Assembly: GCA_035691305.1 (NCBI GenBank)
Contig: DASSJF010000077.1
Coordinates: 1-64,000, forward strand
Direction of reading: 5' to 3'
Source of the DNA: a bacterium
Lineage (GTDB): Bacteria > Sysuimicrobiota > Sysuimicrobiia > Sysuimicrobiales > Segetimicrobiaceae
DNA: 64,000 bases
A model generated the notes under the pieces. The model saw nothing but the letters and a program-made list of their open reading frames with translations. It did not search any database and was not told the origin of the DNA. Positions 41,955 through 49,873 of this stretch are shown here, piece by piece (position 1 is the first letter of the stretch; every line of letters starts with the position of its first letter). The position numbers and the translations under genes are program-made.

Positions 41955-43262
41955 CTACCCTGCCTTGGTATCGGGCGGCACGGGGGTCGTGGCCGCCGGC
42001 TGGTCCGGCTCCGCACCGCGCTCCGGTGTGGTCACCGCCCGGCGCAGCAGGTCCCCGGCGATGTCGCCGATCGTCACGCGCCCGGACGGCTCCTGATTCG
42101 AGATGTAATCCTTGACCTGCTGGCGCTCCCGCACCCGCGCGAGCCGCTTCAGGCTGGCGATCATACGACGCTCCTCGGGACGCACTTCGGTGATGAGCGC
42201 GTCGACGCTCTGGCCCACGGTGAGCACGTCCTCGACCTTGCCGACGCGCTTGTCCGCAAGCTCCGAGATCGGAATGAACGCGTCCACCTCGCCGAGGCGC
42301 AAGAACGCGCCGGACGCGACGATCCGTACAACCTTGCCGGACACGGTCTGGCCGGACTTGTACGCGTCGCCGAGGTGCTGCCAGGGATCGGGCAAGATGT
42401 GCTTGAGCCCGAGCGAGATGCGCCCGGCCTCGCGGTCGACGCGGAGCACCGCCACCTTGAGCCGCTGGCCCCGCCGGACGACCTCCGACGGATGCTTGAT
42501 GTACGTCCAGGACATCTCGCTGATCGGCAGCAGCGCGTCGACGCCGCCGATATCGACGAACGCGCCGAAGTCGGTCAGCCGCCTGACCGTGCCCTCGCGA
42601 ATCTCGCCCTCTTCCAGCGACGTGAGGAGCTCGCCGCGACGCTTCGTCCGCTCTTCCGCCACGGCGGTCTTGTGCGACAGAATCACGCGGCCCTTGCCGC
42701 GGTCGACCTCGATGATCTTGAGCGGAATACTCTGCCCGACCAGCGCCTCGAACTGCCGCCCCTTCGCCTCCGAGAGGTCGACATGGCTGCCGGGCACGAA
42801 TCCGCGCAGCCCCAGGTCGACCACCAGGCCGCCCTTGACCTTGTCCACGACCATCGCGTGCAGCACGGTGCCGGCGCGGTGGGCCTCCTGTACTCGGTCC
42901 CACGCCCGGGCCATGTCCGCCCGCTTCTTGCTGAGCACGATGTTGCCTTCCTCGCCCTCGACCTTGAGCACGTAGACGTCGATCTTGTCGCCGACGGCGA
43001 CGCCCTCGACCGTGTCTCCGCGCGTGGAGAGCTCTTTCGGCGGAATGAAGCCTTCCGACTTCGCGCCCACGTCCACGAGGACGCCTTCGCTGTCCACGCG
43101 GACCACGGTGCCCTGTACGATCTGCCGCTCGCTGAGCGACGGCATGCTGGCGAGGTCGACTTCGTCGCCAGTGGTTTGCTGCGTTCTGTCGTCGATCATT
43201 GGAACGGCCACCTTTCCGTCTTCCCCGGCCACGGCCGGGATGTCATTGCTTCTCTGGGCCAC
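41955..43262 (-). CDS. rpsA: 30S ribosomal protein S1-like protein with four S1 domains
   Basis: 435 aa. S1 repeats begin at about residues 47 (VQGTVVRVDSEGVLVDVGAKSEGFIPP), 133 (LHAMVVDKVKGGLVVDLGLRGFVPGSHVD), 218 (REGTVRRLTDFGAFVDIGGVDALLPISEM) and 305 (VSGKVVRIVASGAFLRLGEVDAFIPISEL). S1 binds mRNA and promotes initiation. Four repeats is the form common in Gram-positive-like lineages, shorter than the six of E. coli. A GTG start with AGGAG upstream is inside the ybgC 3' end (20-base overlap); an ATG at 43199 is an alternative. Confidence 0.9.
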   Translation of the reverse strand: MAQRSNDIPAVAGEDGKVAVPMIDDRTQQTTGDEVDLASMPSLSERQIVQGTVVRVDSEGVLVDVGAKSEGFIPPKELSTRGDTVEGVAVGDKIDVYVLKVEGEEGNIVLSKKRADMARAWDRVQEAHRAGTVLHAMVVDKVKGGLVVDLGLRGFVPGSHVDLSEAKGRQFEALVGQSIPLKIIEVDRGKGRVILSHKTAVAEERTKRRGELLTSLEEGEIREGTVRRLTDFGAFVDIGGVDALLPISEMSWTYIKHPSEVVRRGQRLKVAVLRVDREAGRISLGLKHILPDPWQHLGDAYKSGQTVSGKVVRIVASGAFLRLGEVDAFIPISELADKRVGKVEDVLTVGQSVDALITEVRPEERRMIASLKRLARVRERQQVKDYISNQEPSGRVTIGDIAGDLLRRAVTTPERGAEPDQPAATTPVPPDTKAG

Positions 43263-43725
43263 TCATCGCTCCTGCCCTGTCTCGGCCGCCCTCCCGCGGG
43301 GCCTCCGGCGCATGCGCGTCTTCTGCCCGCTCCCCGAGCAGCCGCCGCAGCGATTCCGGCAGGCGCCGCGCGCGCCCGGTGCGATCGACCGCCGCGTGCT
43401 CCGTCCACCCGTCCGCGAGCACTACCCGGTCCGCTGCCCGCACCAGCTCATAGCCGAACGACAGACGCGCGGGGCCGAGCTCACGCAGCCGCGTGCGCAC
43501 GGTGAGGACATCGTCGTACCGGGCCGGCTGCCGGTACCGGCAGTGCGCCTCGATCACGACGAGGAGCCATCCGTCCTCCTCGAGTTGCGCGTACGACCGT
43601 CCGCACGCCCGGATGTACTCCGTGCGGCCGGCCTCGAACCAGACCAGGTAGCCGGCGTGATGAGCCACCCGCATCTGGTCGGTCTCCGCGTAGCGCACTC
43701 GAATTTCGAGTTCCGACACGAACAC
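43243..43725 (-). CDS. YbgC/4-hydroxybenzoyl-CoA thioesterase-family acyl-CoA thioesterase
   Basis: 160 aa hot-dog fold. RVRYAETDQMRVAHHAGYLVWFEAGRTEYIR carries the catalytic Asp and the His of the YbgC motif. The GTG start has GGAGG about nine bases upstream. The C-terminal 30 residues are charged and overlap the S1 start. Substrates are probably short acyl-CoAs. It is operonic with the S1 and enoyl-CoA hydratase genes downstream. Confidence 0.88.
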   Translation of the reverse strand: MFVSELEIRVRYAETDQMRVAHHAGYLVWFEAGRTEYIRACGRSYAQLEEDGWLLVVIEAHCRYRQPARYDDVLTVRTRLRELGPARLSFGYELVRAADRVVLADGWTEHAAVDRTGRARRLPESLRRLLGERAEDAHAPEAPREGGRDRAGAMSGPEKQ

Positions 43726-43879
43726 AGGGAACCTCCGGAAGAATGCGGCACCGCCACTGTTCGACGGCGGCGGCGGCGCGTCCCGCCGGCGGACCGACCC
43801 TGCCCGAAGCCCCGCCCAGTGTCATACGGACGGCCGGGCGCTCGGGTTCTAGATCGCGTTACCCGCGGGACAAAGAACG

Positions 43880-43933
43880 CGGCCCCATCCGGGTGCGGCG
43901 CGGGCGTCGGCATCGCGCCGCCGGATGGGGCCG
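43880..43933 (-). terminator. compound GC hairpin downstream of proC
   Basis: CGGCCCCATCCGG pairs exactly with CCGGATGGGGCCG 28 bases away, and the interval contains its own 7-bp stem (CGGCGCG/CGCGCCG). It begins 20 bases past the proC stop on the minus strand and is followed by CGTTCTTTGT. It is the best terminator candidate for the T-box/proC transcript. The rest of the 227-base proC-ybgC gap shows no gene. Confidence 0.6.
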
Positions 43934-43952
43934 GTGGAGGCTCGAGACTTTG

Positions 43953-44786
43953 TTAGCGAACGCGGACGGGCGGCAGAGCGCGCAGTTCGGCGGCCCGGCG
44001 GGTCGCCCGGGCGATCGCCCGGGCGACGGTTGCGAGGAATCCGTCCTCGGTGAACACCTCCATCGCGGCCATCGTGGTGCCGCCCGGAGACGTCACGCGC
44101 GCGCGGAGCACCGCGGGGTCGTCTCTGGTCTCGACCAGCATCCGGCCTGCGCCGAGCACGGTCTGCGACACCAACTCGATGGCTACTCCCCGCTCCAGGC
44201 CCTCACGCTGGGCGGCCTCGATCATCGCCTCGGCCAGGAGGTAGACGTAGGCGGGGCCGCTGCCCGAGACGCCGGTCACGGCGTCGAAAAATCGCTCCGG
44301 CACCTCGACGACGCGCCCGACCGCCTCGAAAATCGCGCGCGCCACGCGCATGTGCGCCTCGCCGGCGTAGCCGCCGGCGCAGATCGCGGTCGCGGACTCG
44401 CCGACGGCGGTCGACGTATTGGGCATCGCGCGAACGACCGCGGCGCCGCCGAGCGCCGCCTCGATCGTCTCGATCTGAATTCCGGCCGCGATCGAGATCA
44501 CGAGGTGCCGCGGCTGCACGTGTCCCGCGATCTCGCTCAGCACCTCCGGCACCGCGGACGGCTTGACCGCGACGAGGACGACGTCGGCCTGATCAACGAG
44601 CCGCACCTTGTCCCGGGTCGTCACGACCGACCACTCGCGGGCCAGCCGCGCGAGGCGGGCGTCGTTGCTGCGGTTCGTCACGACGCAGCGCTGCGGGGGC
44701 ACGACGCCGCCGCGAACCAGGCCGCGCACGATCGCGTCCACCGCGTTGCCGGCGCCGATGAATCCGATCGTTCCCGTCCAACTCAT
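43953..44786 (-). CDS. proC: pyrroline-5-carboxylate reductase
   Basis: 277 aa, final step of proline synthesis. The NAD(P) motif is IGFIGAGNAVDAIVRGLVRG. The family signature TGVSGSGPAYVYLLAEAMIEAA and LVSQTVLGAGRMLVE, RVTSPGGTTMAAMEVF are all present. The ATG at 44786 (MSWTGTIGFIGAGN) fits the Rossmann start; a longer frame would run into the leader RNA. The leader is a T-box, so expression should rise when charged tRNA is scarce. Confidence 0.94.
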   Translation of the reverse strand: MSWTGTIGFIGAGNAVDAIVRGLVRGGVVPPQRCVVTNRSNDARLARLAREWSVVTTRDKVRLVDQADVVLVAVKPSAVPEVLSEIAGHVQPRHLVISIAAGIQIETIEAALGGAAVVRAMPNTSTAVGESATAICAGGYAGEAHMRVARAIFEAVGRVVEVPERFFDAVTGVSGSGPAYVYLLAEAMIEAAQREGLERGVAIELVSQTVLGAGRMLVETRDDPAVLRARVTSPGGTTMAAMEVFTEDGFLATVARAIARATRRAAELRALPPVRVR

Positions 44787-44803
44787 GGCCGTGTTCCCCC
44801 CGG

Positions 44804-45096
44804 AAAAACAAATCGCCCCTGTCGCCAAAGGGCGAAAGGGACGCTTCCGCGGTACCACCTTTGTTCTTCCACCGGACCGCCGGCAGCGGCCGGACGGCGC
44901 CGTTGGAAGCACTCATCGCTGTCACGGGCGGACCCGGCGTCCGTTTCGGCGAATCCCGCGCCAAGCGGAACCCGCACCTCGGACGCGGCGTCGGGGGGTG
45001 GGTTCGGACGAGCCCGCGGCGGCCCTTGCACCCGAGGAGCCGCTCTCTCGCACGCGGGCAGGACGTCCTACGTCCCCGTCACTGCCTTCGTATGTG
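44804..45096 (-). promoter_or_regulatory. T-box leader of proC, probably tRNA-Pro responsive
   Basis: On the minus strand the leader contains an AGTGA loop-E-like motif near its 5' end, an AGAGAG motif typical of Stem I, and the T-box sequence GGTGGTACCGCGGA (44846-44859), whose UGGU can pair with the ACCA end of an uncharged tRNA. An intrinsic terminator follows: TCGCCC (44830-44835) pairs with GGGCGA (44813-44818), then a run TTTGTTTTT (44804-44812). A candidate specifier is CCC (45000-45002) preceded by GAA and followed by A, i.e. a proline codon in the usual context. The leader ends 17 bases before proC. The specifier assignment is tentative; the T-box identity is strong. Confidence 0.88.
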
Positions 45097-45102
45097 CAGG
45101 CG

Positions 45103-45132
45103 ATTATAGCACCGCCGGGCCGAAAAAGGCAA
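45103..45132 (-). promoter_or_regulatory. sigma-70-type promoter of the T-box/proC unit
   Basis: On the minus strand TTGCCT (-35, at 45127-45132), an 18-base spacer and a consensus TATAAT (-10, at 45103-45108). Transcription would start near 45096, at the beginning of the T-box leader. This is the clearest promoter in the window. Confidence 0.75.
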
Positions 45133-45269
45133 GGCACGCGTGCGGCCCCGCCGAGCGGCAGCGGAGGAAACGCGGTGGCCCCGGCCTGAAGTAGATCGCC
45201 GGACAAAATCGAGGCGCGCGGCAGCCGCCGCGACCATCTTCGCCGCACGGCGGACCGAGGTGACGCAGG

Positions 45270-46157
45270 GTGAGCGAACGGATTGGGTTCATCGGATTGG
45301 GCATCATGGGCAAGCCGATGGCCGGACATCTCGTCAAGGCCGGTCACACGGTGACGGTCTGGAACCGAACGGCGTCCAAGGCCGCCGATCTTGTCAAGGC
45401 CGGCGCCAAGCAGGGCGCATCGCCGAAGGACGTCGCGGCACAGAGCGACATCACGATCATCATGGTCGCCGACACGCCCGACGTGCGGCAGGTCGTGATG
45501 GGTCCGAACGGCGTGCTGGAAGGCGTCCGTCGCGGCAGCGTGGTCATCGACATGAGCACCGTCTCGCCGGTCGCGACGCGCGAGATCGCCGACGCGCTGG
45601 CCGCGCGGGGCGTCGAGATGCTCGACGCGCCGGTCTCAGGCGGCGAAAAGGGCGCCGTCGAGGCGACCCTCTCCATCATGGTCGGCGGCAACCCGGAGAC
45701 GTTCGAGCGGGCCCTACCCGTCTTTCAGGTGATGGGCAAGAACATCGTCCACATCGGGGCGAACGGCGCGGGGCAGGTCACAAAGGCGTGCAACCAGCTC
45801 GTGCTTTCGCTCACGATCCTCGGCGTCGCCGAGGCGATCCACCTCGCCCGCAAGGCCGGGGTCGATCCCGCGAAGGTGCGGTCCGCGCTCCTCGGCGGCT
45901 TCGCGCAGAGCCGGGTGCTCGAACTGCACGGCCAGCGAATGTTGGACGAGAATTACACGCCGGGGTTCCGCACGCGCCTCTATCACAAGGACATGGGCAT
46001 CGTCACCGAGACCGGGCGCGCCCTCGGGATGCCGCTACTGGGCGGAGCGCTCGCCGCGCAACTCTACCAGATCGCGATGAACGAAGGGCTCGGCGAGATG
46101 GACTACTCGGTGCTGGCCAAGGTCATCGGCGAGTTCGGGGGCAGGACCGACCGATAG
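45270..46157 (+). CDS. 2-hydroxy-3-oxopropionate (tartronate semialdehyde) reductase-like beta-hydroxyacid dehydrogenase
   Basis: 295 aa. NAD(P) motif RIGFIGLGIMGKPMAGHLVKAG, substrate box MLDAPVSGGEKGAVEATLSIMVGG and catalytic Lys in GAGQVTKACNQLVLSL. The GarR/GlxR or 3-hydroxyisobutyrate dehydrogenase group; tartronate semialdehyde or 3-hydroxyisobutyrate are both possible substrates. GTG start with AGGTGACGCAGGG just upstream. No glyoxylate carboligase is adjacent. Confidence 0.87.
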   Translation: MSERIGFIGLGIMGKPMAGHLVKAGHTVTVWNRTASKAADLVKAGAKQGASPKDVAAQSDITIIMVADTPDVRQVVMGPNGVLEGVRRGSVVIDMSTVSPVATREIADALAARGVEMLDAPVSGGEKGAVEATLSIMVGGNPETFERALPVFQVMGKNIVHIGANGAGQVTKACNQLVLSLTILGVAEAIHLARKAGVDPAKVRSALLGGFAQSRVLELHGQRMLDENYTPGFRTRLYHKDMGIVTETGRALGMPLLGGALAAQLYQIAMNEGLGEMDYSVLAKVIGEFGGRTDR

Positions 46158-46192
46158 TGCCACCGCGTCTGCGCCGGCCGGCCGCCGTCTAA

Positions 46193-46906
46193 TTAAAGCC
46201 GCGCCGCGGGCGCCGCCGCGCCGGCGCCGGCCAACTCCCGCACGATCATCGCGACCGCTCCCGTTGCGAAGACAACCGGGACGCCCGCCGCGCGCGCGAC
46301 GGTCTGCTGCATCCGGCGTGTGTAGCCGATGCAGTCCATTACCACGAGCGATGCGCCCGCCTGCTTCAGGGTGTCGGCGGCGCCCGCGAGGGCCCGGGGA
46401 TCACCATAGGGCGACGCGGCCACCGCCGTCACCGCCGCGCGCGCACCCCACCGCGTCTGCGCGTGCGCCGTCTGCGCTTCGTCCGGAAGCATCACGCCGA
46501 GCCGGACCGGGGCGTCCGCCGGGAGGCCTTCCGCGACGGCCGCGACGACGTGCGGCAGCACGCGGTGCGGACGCAGGAGCACGCCCCCGAACACGAGCCG
46601 CGGGAACTCCCCGGTGCACAAGAGAACCGCCAGACGCACGCCTTCCTCCGCAAGCCGGTCGAGACAGACCTGGACGCGGCCGTCGACGTGCCGGTGCGCG
46701 AGCCGGACCTGGCGCCCTGTCCGCAGCCGGCTCACCAGCACCTCATCGCCGTCCGACGGGGCCAGCGCCGCGACCTCGATATCGGTCAGATCGTCGAGCG
46801 CACCCCGCTGCACCAGCGTCGCCCCGGGCAAGGCCCGCTCGAACTCTTCCATAATATCCACGCGAGGCGACTGCCCGATTGTGACAAAGCCCACGGCGCG
46901 CGTCAC
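46193..46906 (-). CDS. AroM family protein
   Basis: 237 aa. AVGFVTIGQSPRVDIMEEFERAL at the N-terminus, VLLCTGEFPRL and SLVVMDCIGYTRRM match AroM, a family of unknown biochemical function related to aspartate/glutamate racemase-like folds by its paired Cys (LLCTG and MDCIG). GTG at 46906 has GGAGGA six bases upstream. Stand-alone except for the dioxygenase-like gene upstream on the same strand (13-base gap). Confidence 0.83.
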   Translation of the reverse strand: MTRAVGFVTIGQSPRVDIMEEFERALPGATLVQRGALDDLTDIEVAALAPSDGDEVLVSRLRTGRQVRLAHRHVDGRVQVCLDRLAEEGVRLAVLLCTGEFPRLVFGGVLLRPHRVLPHVVAAVAEGLPADAPVRLGVMLPDEAQTAHAQTRWGARAAVTAVAASPYGDPRALAGAADTLKQAGASLVVMDCIGYTRRMQQTVARAAGVPVVFATGAVAMIVRELAGAGAAAPAARL

Positions 46907-46919
46907 GGCATCCTCCGGC

Positions 46920-47432
46920 CTAGACTTCCGGCTCCAGCACGATTTCGATTTCACCCGACTTCGAGCCGGGCTTCGGCAGAAACGCGGTCGCGGTCGTCTT
47001 GAACCCGCCGACGGCCACCCGGATGTGGATGTGCGGCTGGCCGAAGCCGGAGCCCGGAAAGTCCGTCTCGAACCGGAACCGTCCGTTCGCGTCGGTGACC
47101 ACCGTGCCGCGGTGCACGGAGTCGTAGGAGCCGTTCGGTCCGGCGTGCCAGATCTCCACGCGCACGCGCGTGAGCGGCGCGCAGTCGATGCCGGAGCGCA
47201 CGATGCCGGTGAGCACGAAGCCCCCGCCGCCGACGCGGGAGCGCACGGGCGGGTTCGGTGTGTAGTTGGGGTCCATGTAGCCGTTCGGCGTGATCGGACA
47301 TTTCGGCGCGGCCGCCCCCGCGGGCGGGCTCGACGCGCCCAGCATCACGATGGCGACCACGGCTGCGAATGCGGCGGCGGCAATTCGTCCGGCCGCGTTT
47401 CTACGGCCGGGCCGGCCGGCTTTGAAAGTCAT
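46920..47432 (-). CDS. secreted intradiol ring-cleavage dioxygenase-like protein
   Basis: 170 aa with a signal peptide (AAAAFAAVVAIVMLGASSPP). The fold is recognised from GGFVLTGIVRSGIDCAPLTR, VRVEIWHAGPNGSYD, VVTDANGRFRFETDFPGSG and the Fe-binding HxH in QPHIHIRVAVGGF. It is shorter than cytosolic protocatechuate dioxygenases and secreted, so the role (iron-dependent ring cleavage or a structural relative) is uncertain. It has a 13-base gap to the aroM-like gene. Confidence 0.8.
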   Translation of the reverse strand: MTFKAGRPGRRNAAGRIAAAAFAAVVAIVMLGASSPPAGAAAPKCPITPNGYMDPNYTPNPPVRSRVGGGGFVLTGIVRSGIDCAPLTRVRVEIWHAGPNGSYDSVHRGTVVTDANGRFRFETDFPGSGFGQPHIHIRVAVGGFKTTATAFLPKPGSKSGEIEIVLEPEV

Positions 47433-47485
47433 GCGGCTCACCTCACGATCCGCGATCCCCGGCGTCTCCGCGGCGGCGTCACGGT

Positions 47486-47683
47486 ATGATCTCGACTGTG
47501 CGAAGCATCTACACCACGACGGCCTGCTGGTCCTGGGTCGTCCTGTTCTTCGTCTGGCTCCCCGGCTACTTCCTGAGCAAGCCCGGCGTTCACACGGCGG
47601 ATCGCACTCGACAGCGCATCGCGGCCGTGTTGCCGGTCGGCGGGTACGCCCGCACGAAGGCGCTGATCCCGTTCGTGTGGTAA
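47486..47683 (+). CDS. small single-pass membrane peptide, unknown
   Basis: 65 aa, not recognised. One strong hydrophobic segment (TACWSWVVLFFVWLPGYFLS) followed by a basic segment and an aromatic C-terminus (TKALIPFVW). It lies divergent from the dioxygenase gene and 36 bases before the mutase operon. Codon usage is less GC3-biased than the neighbours, so it may be a leader peptide or a spurious frame. Confidence 0.35.
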   Translation: MISTVRSIYTTTACWSWVVLFFVWLPGYFLSKPGVHTADRTRQRIAAVLPVGGYARTKALIPFVW

Positions 47684-47719
47684 CAGGACACCGTAACGGC
47701 ACCCCGGAGGCACGCCGCC

Positions 47720-49447
47720 ATGGCGACGACCCGGAAACCGACGACCCCGATCGACACGCCGGACCAGGCGCCCGACTCGGCCCCGGCCGTCACGGATGCC
47801 CACGCCGAGTGGGAGGCGCGTGACGTACGGGACGCGACTGAGCGCGCGCCCGAGCGCCGCGCCCAGTTCGAGACGCTGTCCGGCCTGCCGGTCAAGCGGT
47901 TGTACGGCCCTGCGGACACCGCGCACCTCGACTACCTCGAGGAGTTGGGCTTTCCCGGGCGCTATCCGTACACCAGGGGCCCCTACCCCACCATGTACCG
48001 GTCGCGGCCGTGGACGATGCGGCAGATCGCCGGCTACGGGACCGGCCGCGACACCAACGCCCGCCTCAAGTACCTGATCGCCCAGGGCCAGACCGGCATC
48101 TCGGTCGACTTCGACATGCCGACCCTCATGGGCTACGACTCGGACGATCCGCGCGCCCGCGGCGAGGTCGGGCGCGAAGGCGTCGCCGTGGACACGATCG
48201 ACGACCTGGCCGACATCCTCGACGGGATCGACATCGGCGCGATCAGCGTCTCGATGACGATCAACCCGACCGCGTGGATCCTCTTCTCAATGTACATGGC
48301 GCTCGCGGAGCGGCTCGGGGTGCCGCCCGGATCGCTCTCCGGCACCGTGCAGGCCGACATCCTGAAGGAGTACATCGCGCAGAAGGAATGGATCTACCCG
48401 ATTCCCGCGGGGATGCGGATCGTGCGCGACCTCATCGTCCACAGCGTCGCGCACCTGCCCCGCTACAACCCGATCAACATCAGCGGCTACCACATCCGGG
48501 AGGCCGGCGCGACCGCGGTTCAGGAGGCGGCGTTCACGCTCGCCAACGGCATCGCGTACGTGGAAGCGGTCCGGCGGACCGGCCTCGCGGTCGACGCCTT
48601 CGCGCCGCGGCTCGCCTTCTACTTCATCGCCGAGCGCGATTTCTTCGAGGAGATCGCGAAGTTCCGCGCGGCGCGCCGCGTGTGGGCGAAGATCATGCGC
48701 GACCGGTTCGGCGCGCGCCGGCCGGAGTCGATGCGCCTGCGGTTCCACTGCCAGACCGCGGGGTCCAGCCTGACGGCCCGCGAACCGATCAACAACATCG
48801 CGCGGACGTCGCTGCAGGCGCTCTCCGCGGTGCTCGGCGGCGCGCAGAGCCTGCACGCGAACGGCATGGACGAGGCGCTGGCGATTCCGTCCGAGCTCGC
48901 GATGAAAGTCGCGCTGCGGACACAGCAAATCATCCTCGACGAGACGCGCGTGGCGAACACGATCGATCCGCTCGGCGGCGGATACTTCGTCGAGGCGCTG
49001 ACGGACCAGGTCGAAGCGGAGATCTGGACCTACCTGCGCCGGATCGACGAGCTGGGCGGGGCGGTCGCCGCGGCCGAGCAGAACTTCTTTCAGACGGAGA
49101 TCGCCGAGGCCGCCTACCGCTATCACCGGCAGAAGGAACGCGGCGAGCTGACGGTGGTCGGCGTCAACAAGTACGTCGACCCGTCCGGCGGCGACGTGCC
49201 GATCGCGCTGCACGAGGTCGACCCGGACGTCGAAGCGCGGCAGCGTGGGCGCCTGGCCGAGGTGAAGCGGCGGCGCGACGAGCGGGAGGTCGCGCGATGC
49301 CTCACCGCGCTCGCCGGAACCGCGCGCGGCGACGGCAACCTCATCCCACCGACGATCGAGGCCGTGCGGGCCCGCGCGACGCTCGGGGAGATCGTGCGGG
49401 CGCTGCGCGACGTCTTCGGCGCCTACGTCGAGCAACCGGTGTTCTGA
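47720..49447 (+). CDS. hcmA: 2-hydroxyisobutyryl-CoA mutase-type B12 acyl-CoA mutase, large subunit
   Basis: 575 aa catalytic TIM-barrel subunit. The region YTRGPYPTMYRSRPWTMRQI AGYG has the substrate-contact residue as Ile103; methylmalonyl-CoA mutases have Tyr here (TIRQY) and isobutyryl-CoA mutases Phe (TIRQF). The next box GISVDFDMPTLMGYDSDDP has Asp130 where the others have Ala. Ile90 and Asp117 at exactly this 27-residue spacing define 2-hydroxyisobutyryl-CoA mutase, which interconverts 2-hydroxyisobutyryl-CoA and 3-hydroxybutyryl-CoA. The B12 domain is on the separate small subunit, as in HcmAB. Further boxes INISGYHIREAGATAVQE and FHCQTAGSSLTAREPINN are intact. The first 45 residues are a variable linker. 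Confidence 0.88.
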   Translation: MATTRKPTTPIDTPDQAPDSAPAVTDAHAEWEARDVRDATERAPERRAQFETLSGLPVKRLYGPADTAHLDYLEELGFPGRYPYTRGPYPTMYRSRPWTMRQIAGYGTGRDTNARLKYLIAQGQTGISVDFDMPTLMGYDSDDPRARGEVGREGVAVDTIDDLADILDGIDIGAISVSMTINPTAWILFSMYMALAERLGVPPGSLSGTVQADILKEYIAQKEWIYPIPAGMRIVRDLIVHSVAHLPRYNPINISGYHIREAGATAVQEAAFTLANGIAYVEAVRRTGLAVDAFAPRLAFYFIAERDFFEEIAKFRAARRVWAKIMRDRFGARRPESMRLRFHCQTAGSSLTAREPINNIARTSLQALSAVLGGAQSLHANGMDEALAIPSELAMKVALRTQQIILDETRVANTIDPLGGGYFVEALTDQVEAEIWTYLRRIDELGGAVAAAEQNFFQTEIAEAAYRYHRQKERGELTVVGVNKYVDPSGGDVPIALHEVDPDVEARQRGRLAEVKRRRDEREVARCLTALAGTARGDGNLIPPTIEAVRARATLGEIVRALRDVFGAYVEQPVF

Positions 49448-49450
49448 GCG

Positions 49451-49873
49451 GTGCCGGCGGCCGGGCGCGTCCCGCAGAGAATCCGGGTCCTGATGGCGAA
49501 GGTCGGCCTCGACGGCCACGACCGCGGCGTGAAGGTCGTGGCGCGCGCGCTGCGCGACGCGGGGTTCGAGGTCGTCTACACCGGGCTGCACCGCACGCCG
49601 GAGGAGGTCGCCGTCGCGGCGGTACAGGAGGACGTCGACGTGATCGGCGTGAGCATTCTGTCCGGCGCGCACATGGCGCTCGTGCCTCCGCTCCTCGACG
49701 GCCTGCGCGCCAAGGACGCGGCGGACATCAAGGTCCTCGTCGGCGGCGTGATCCCGGAGGCGGACCGCGCCGCACTGTGCGAGCTCGGCGCCGCGGCCGT
49801 GTTCGATCAGGACGCGACGACCGACGCGATCGTGGAGTGGATCCGCGGGCACGCCGGGAGAGACGGCCGGTGA
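49451..49873 (+). CDS. hcmB: B12-binding small subunit of the acyl-CoA mutase
   Basis: 140 aa cobalamin-binding domain. The base-off His ligand motif is [20 protein letters not shown] (DxHxxG), followed by [16 protein letters not shown] and [19 protein letters not shown] start three bases after the large subunit. The length matches stand-alone HcmB/IcmB subunits. It overlaps the CoA ligase gene by four bases (GTGA). Confidence 0.9.
   Translation: MPAAGRVPQRIRVLMAKVGLDGHDRGVKVVARALRDAGFEVVYTGLHRTPEEVAVAAVQEDVDVIGVSILSGAHMALVPPLLDGLRAKDAADIKVLVGGVIPEADRAALCELGAAAVFDQDATTDAIVEWIRGHAGRDGR

Noticed and set aside
46930-46975. GATTTCGATTTCAC at the end of the dioxygenase-like gene as a repeat copy
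   Set aside because: Nine to ten bases match, but the codons give the normal EIEIVLEP ending of this family.
47720-49447. Annotation as a standard methylmalonyl-CoA mutase
   Set aside because: The substrate-contact residues are Ile and Asp, not the Tyr and Ala of methylmalonyl-CoA mutase, so the default name is probably wrong.
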